Shown piece by piece: positions 13,621 through 16,241 of a stretch of DNA of 16,241 nt. The stretch's first letter is position 1; the number at the start of each line of letters is the position of its first letter. The position numbers were made by a program, and so were the translations under genes. Source of the stretch: an uncultured Trueperaceae bacterium (GTDB lineage: Bacteria; Deinococcota; Deinococci; Deinococcales; Trueperaceae); contig CALCHY010000403.1 of the NCBI GenBank assembly GCA_937907415.1, positions 1-16,241 on the forward strand. Direction: 5' to 3'. Below the pieces are notes generated by a model. That model was not told the origin of the DNA. It saw only the letters and a list, made by a program, of their open reading frames with translations, and did not search any database.

Positions 13621-14468
13621 ACCTCGCGATCATCACCGACTCGACTAGTGACCTGACGGCAGCTGAGCTGAAGCAGTTGCAGGTGGAGGCAGTGCCGCTT
13701 CACGTGCACTTCCAGGGAAAGACGTTCAAAGACTGGCTAGAGATCGACCCGGCGAAGATAATCGCGGGCGTCGCGGCTGGCGCGGAGATGCCATCGACCA
13801 GCCAGCCGAGCCCGGCCGAGTTCTCGGAGGCGTACGCGCGCGCCATAGCTGCCGGCGCTGACCAGATCCTCGTCATCTGCATCTCGTCAGGCATCTCGGG
13901 CACGGTGCAGTCGGCGACGATCGCCAAAGAAGGCTGCGCCGTGCCCGTCACGGTTTTCGACAGCCAAGCCGCCAGCCTTGGGCACGGCGAGATGGTGCGG
14001 GTTGCCGTGCGCCTGCGCAACGGCGGCGCCGACTTACCGACCATCGTCAAGGCGCTCGAGCGCATTCGCGACACGAACTTCATCATCTTCACCGTTGCCA
14101 CCATGGATTACCTCCAGAAGAACGGGCGCATCGGCCGCGCGTCTGCGCTGGTCGGCAGCCTCTTGAACATCAAGCCTCTCCTCACCCTCGAGGACGGCAA
14201 GGTCGGACCGCTCAGCCGCGCACGTGGCCTTAAGAAGGCGCAGCAGGAGATGGTCGACCGCTTGAAGGTCTACGCGGACGCCGCTAAGGGGCCCATCGTC
14301 CTCAACTTCATCCACGTGCAGGACCTTTCCGCCGCCGAGGGCTTGCGCAACGCCGTTGACGCCGCTGGACTGAAGTACGAGTTCGGTGGATTCCACGAGA
14401 TCGGCGCGGTGATCGCTTCTCACGTTGGACCGAACACTTTCGGGCTGTACGCCCACGAGGCGGTCTGA
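13617..14468 (+). CDS. DegV family protein (fatty-acid-binding, FakB-like)
   Basis: A 283-residue DegV protein, the usual length. DegV/FakB proteins bind a fatty acid between two alpha/beta domains; in Firmicutes FakB presents it to the kinase FakA. Visible motifs are IITDSTSDL (5-13), the TSQPSP loop (61-66), SSGISGT (90-96), DSQAASLGHG (115-124), YLQKNGRIG (165-173), LLNIKPLL (182-189) and the C-terminal GAVIASHVGPNTFG. ATG 13617 is preferred because GGAG lies 6 bases upstream (13607-13610) and it overlaps the short leader frame; ATG 13605 in the same frame would add four residues (MEHI). No FakA kinase gene is visible in the window, so a FakAB-type role is inference. Confidence 0.93.
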   Translation: MNLAIITDSTSDLTAAELKQLQVEAVPLHVHFQGKTFKDWLEIDPAKIIAGVAAGAEMPSTSQPSPAEFSEAYARAIAAGADQILVICISSGISGTVQSATIAKEGCAVPVTVFDSQAASLGHGEMVRVAVRLRNGGADLPTIVKALERIRDTNFIIFTVATMDYLQKNGRIGRASALVGSLLNIKPLLTLEDGKVGPLSRARGLKKAQQEMVDRLKVYADAAKGPIVLNFIHVQDLSAAEGLRNAVDAAGLKYEFGGFHEIGAVIASHVGPNTFGLYAHEAV

Positions 14469-14485
14469 CCTGAGCGAGTATCGGG

Positions 14486-14500
14486 CGAGCGCTGCGCTCG
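14486..14500 (+). terminator. Hairpin downstream of degV
   Basis: CGAGCG (14486-14491) and CGCTCG (14495-14500) form a 6-bp GC-rich stem with a 3-base loop, 18 bases after the degV stop. The bases that follow (AGTTGAGG) are not T-rich, so it is a weak intrinsic terminator or an RNA-stabilising end. Confidence 0.4.
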
Positions 14501-14523
14501 AGTTGAGGGGTTGCACGGTTAAC

Positions 14524-14543
14524 GCCTAGCTGCTCTAGGCAGC
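14524..14543 (+). promoter_or_regulatory. Overlapping inverted repeats in the comM upstream region
   Basis: GCCTAG (14524-14529) and CTAGGC (14535-14540) are a perfect inverted repeat with a 5-base gap. GCTGC (14529-14533) and GCAGC (14539-14543) form a second, mutually exclusive one. They lie 53-72 bases before the comM ATG. As DNA this could be a dimer-binding operator; as RNA it gives two alternative hairpins. No T-run follows. Confidence 0.35.
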
Positions 14544-14580
14544 AACCTATCTGCAGCACGCCACCTACTAGCGGCGGCGC

Positions 14581-14586
14581 TAACGT
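14581..14586 (+). promoter_or_regulatory. Possible -10 element (TAACGT) for comM
   Basis: TAACGT ends 9 bases before the ATG at 14596. The gap is slightly longer than in the other leaderless candidates here, and no Shine-Dalgarno is seen between it and the ATG. Confidence 0.3.
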
Positions 14587-14595
14587 CGCAACACG

Positions 14596-16125
14596 ATGTT
14601 CGCCGCCGCCACGTCAGCCACCATCTTCGGAGTAGAGGCCATCCTCGTTCGCGTCGAGGCCTTCGTGAGCGGCGGCCTGCCTAGCTTCACCCTCGTCGGC
14701 TTGCCTGGAGCCGCGGTTCAAGAGTCGCGGGAGCGCGTTCGGGCCAACCTCAAGCTCCTCGGGCTGCCGCTGCCGCCAAGCCGGATACTCGTCAACCTCG
14801 CCCCGGCAGACGTGCGCAAGGAGGGTCCTGCCCTCGACCTCGCCATAGCGCTCGCGCTCCTTGCCGCTGAGCGGCGCGTGCCAACAAGGGCGTTAGACGG
14901 TCTGGTCGTGTTCGGTGAGCTAGCGCTCGACGGGAGCTTGCGTCCCGCTCGCGGAGGCGTCGCCATCGCCCTCCTCGCGGCTGGCCTAAGCGCCAAGCGC
15001 GGCGCGCCATACGCGGTGCTAGCGCCGCCAGCCAACGCACGCGAGGTAGCGCTCGTGCCCGGCGTTGCAGTCTTCGCGCCGCGCAACCTCGCGGAGGCCG
15101 TCGGGCACCTTACTGGCCGCGCCACGCTCCCCCGCTACCTAGCACCGGAGCAGGCCGACCACGGCCCGCGCAACGTGGCGTCAGCGCCGACTCCGGACCT
15201 ACTTGACGTGCGCGGCCAGGCACTCGCGCGCCGGGCATTAGAGGTGGCCGCCGCCGGCCGCCACAACATCCTCCTCACCGGCCCGCCCGGTGCAGGCAAG
15301 AGCATGCTCGCGCGGCGCCTTCCCGGCATCCTCCCACCGCTCCTCGATCACGAGGCCATCGAGGTGACGCGCGTGCACTCGAGCGCGGGCCTCCTACGCG
15401 GTGGGGGCTTGATCCGCGCGCCGGCGTTCAGGCAACCCCACCACTCAGGTTCGGAGGCAGGAGTGATCGGCGGCGGCAACGTTGCCCGCCCCGGCGAGGC
15501 GAGCCTCGCTCACTTGGGCGTGCTCTTCCTTGACGAGTTACCAGAGTTCTCGCGGCCGGTGCTCGAGGCGCTACGTCAGCCACTGGAGGACGGGGTCATC
15601 ACCATCTCGCGCGCCAGCGGCAGCGTGCAACTCCCTGCCCGGTTTCAATTGGTGGCGGCCAGTAACCCGTGCCCATGCGGTTATCACGGGTCCACGGACG
15701 ACTCGCATCAATGCACCTGTCCACCCGCCGCGGTGCTGCGCTACCAGCGCCGGCTCTCCGGGCCGCTCCTAGACCGCCTCGACCTGCGCGTCCACGTCGC
15801 ACGGCTAACCGAGGAAGAACTCCTCGCCGCCGCCCCTGGCGAGTCAAGCGCCGCCGTTGCCGCGCGCGTGGTCAGCGCTCGCAACCTCGCGCTCGAACGC
15901 CAAGGCGTGCCCAACGCCTACCTGTCGGGGAGGGAGCTGACCGCCAACACCGCGGTGGCCGGTGCCAGCCAGGCTGTTCTCGGGCGCATCGTGCGCAGCC
16001 TCAGGCCGAGCGCACGCGGTCTCGACCGGTTGCTGCGTGTGGCCCGCACGGCCGCCGACTTGAACAACTCCACAGTGGTTGGGGCAGAACACCTGCTCGA
16101 GGCGTCTGGTTACCGTGGCGGCTGA
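14596..16125 (+). CDS. comM: ComM/YifB family Mg-chelatase-like AAA+ ATPase
   Basis: A 509-residue YifB/ComM protein, full length for the family. ComM is a hexameric helicase that promotes branch migration while transformed single-stranded DNA is integrated. The N-terminal ChlI-like domain (about 1-170) opens with the typical SATIFGVEA and contains LPSFTLVGLPGAAVQESRER (28-47). Walker A is GPPGAGKS (229-236) and Walker B is VLFLDE (309-314). A Cys-rich zinc-like loop starts at ASNPCPCGYHG (355-365) and ends HQCTCPP (371-377). The arginine-finger region is GPLLDRLDLR (389-398), and the Mg-chelatase C-terminal domain ends the protein. ATG 14596 has no Shine-Dalgarno, with TAACGT 9 bases upstream. 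Nothing links it to degV beyond adjacency, and no dprA or other competence gene is in view. Confidence 0.95.
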   Translation: MFAAATSATIFGVEAILVRVEAFVSGGLPSFTLVGLPGAAVQESRERVRANLKLLGLPLPPSRILVNLAPADVRKEGPALDLAIALALLAAERRVPTRALDGLVVFGELALDGSLRPARGGVAIALLAAGLSAKRGAPYAVLAPPANAREVALVPGVAVFAPRNLAEAVGHLTGRATLPRYLAPEQADHGPRNVASAPTPDLLDVRGQALARRALEVAAAGRHNILLTGPPGAGKSMLARRLPGILPPLLDHEAIEVTRVHSSAGLLRGGGLIRAPAFRQPHHSGSEAGVIGGGNVARPGEASLAHLGVLFLDELPEFSRPVLEALRQPLEDGVITISRASGSVQLPARFQLVAASNPCPCGYHGSTDDSHQCTCPPAAVLRYQRRLSGPLLDRLDLRVHVARLTEEELLAAAPGESSAAVAARVVSARNLALERQGVPNAYLSGRELTANTAVAGASQAVLGRIVRSLRPSARGLDRLLRVARTAADLNNSTVVGAEHLLEASGYRGG

Positions 16126-16157
16126 CCGCCCCTACATGAGCGTCAGATTAGGTGAGC

Positions 16158-16241
16158 GTGAGTGACATTCGGCACACCCGCTCCCAGAGCCCGCTGGCGC
16201 CGGTTCGTTTCTACTTACTCCTAGCCATTCCGCTTCTCAGG
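16158..16241 (+). CDS. N-terminal fragment of a probable membrane protein, runs off window
   Basis: From GTG 16158 the frame is open to the last base: 28 codons, starting MSDIRHTRSQSPLAPVRF and then YLLLAIPLL, which looks like the beginning of a first membrane helix. GGTGA at 16151-16155 matches the 3' part of a Shine-Dalgarno sequence (AGGAGGTGA) and would place initiation at 16158; GTG 16152 in the same frame is an alternative. It lies 32 bases after comM on the same strand. Too little is visible to name a family, and it might be a chance frame. Confidence 0.4.
   Translation, partial: MSDIRHTRSQSPLAPVRFYLLLAIPLLR

Noticed and set aside
1..16241. Mobile element, prophage, CRISPR array, tRNA or rRNA
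   Set aside because: No transposase or integrase frames, no terminal repeats, no regularly spaced repeats and no cloverleaf-type sequences were seen, and base composition looks even across the window by eye.

Overview
This is a high-GC bacterial chromosomal window with dense gene packing and very short intergenic gaps (none longer than about 170 bases). I see no mobile elements, CRISPR arrays, tRNAs or rRNAs. The gene content is mostly core housekeeping: peptidases, a CorA transporter, histidine, proline and lysine-family biosynthesis, a DegV protein and a ComM/YifB ATPase. Several genes lack a Shine-Dalgarno sequence and instead carry a TAnnnT hexamer 5 to 9 bases before the start codon. That is the leaderless-mRNA promoter pattern known from Deinococcus. 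Together with the high GC this suggests the Deinococcota, possibly a Truepera-like lineage. This is an inference; no rRNA or lineage marker is present to settle it.

Layout. Bases 1-312 hold the 3' end of a LysR-type regulator. It converges on a two-gene minus-strand peptidase pair: an M3 oligoendopeptidase (309-2000) and, upstream of it, a DmpA-type P1 aminopeptidase (2039-3118). A divergent intergenic region (3119-3287) then leads into a plus-strand block of three translationally coupled genes. These encode a TelA-like helical protein (3288-4502), a single-pass membrane protein of DUF6384 type (4495-5412) and a coiled-coil protein with a Gly/Ser-rich tail (5412-7019). A CorA transporter (7118-8200) follows almost without a gap. 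This block is the least understood part of the window and the best candidate for an undescribed system.

Bases 8226-11599 form a tight minus-strand operon read in the order proB, a small membrane protein, hisZ, hisG, with 4-base GTGA overlaps between the last three. proB is divergent from asd (11654-12679) across only 54 bases, and each has a leaderless-type -10. A YdcF/SanA-like DUF218 membrane protein (12716-13489, minus) converges on asd. It is divergent from a DegV family fatty-acid-binding protein (13617-14468), which is followed by comM/yifB (14596-16125). The first codons of another, probably membrane, protein run off the right end (16158-16241).

Functional reading. The peptidase pair fits peptide turnover. 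The proB/his/asd region gathers amino-acid biosynthesis genes, although the usual partner proA is not in the window. The TelA-like/DUF6384/GS-tail trio looks like one complex: a cytoplasmic helical protein, a membrane anchor with a large extracytoplasmic domain, and a coiled-coil scaffold. It is preceded by a structured leader containing a possible 12-codon peptide and a hairpin.
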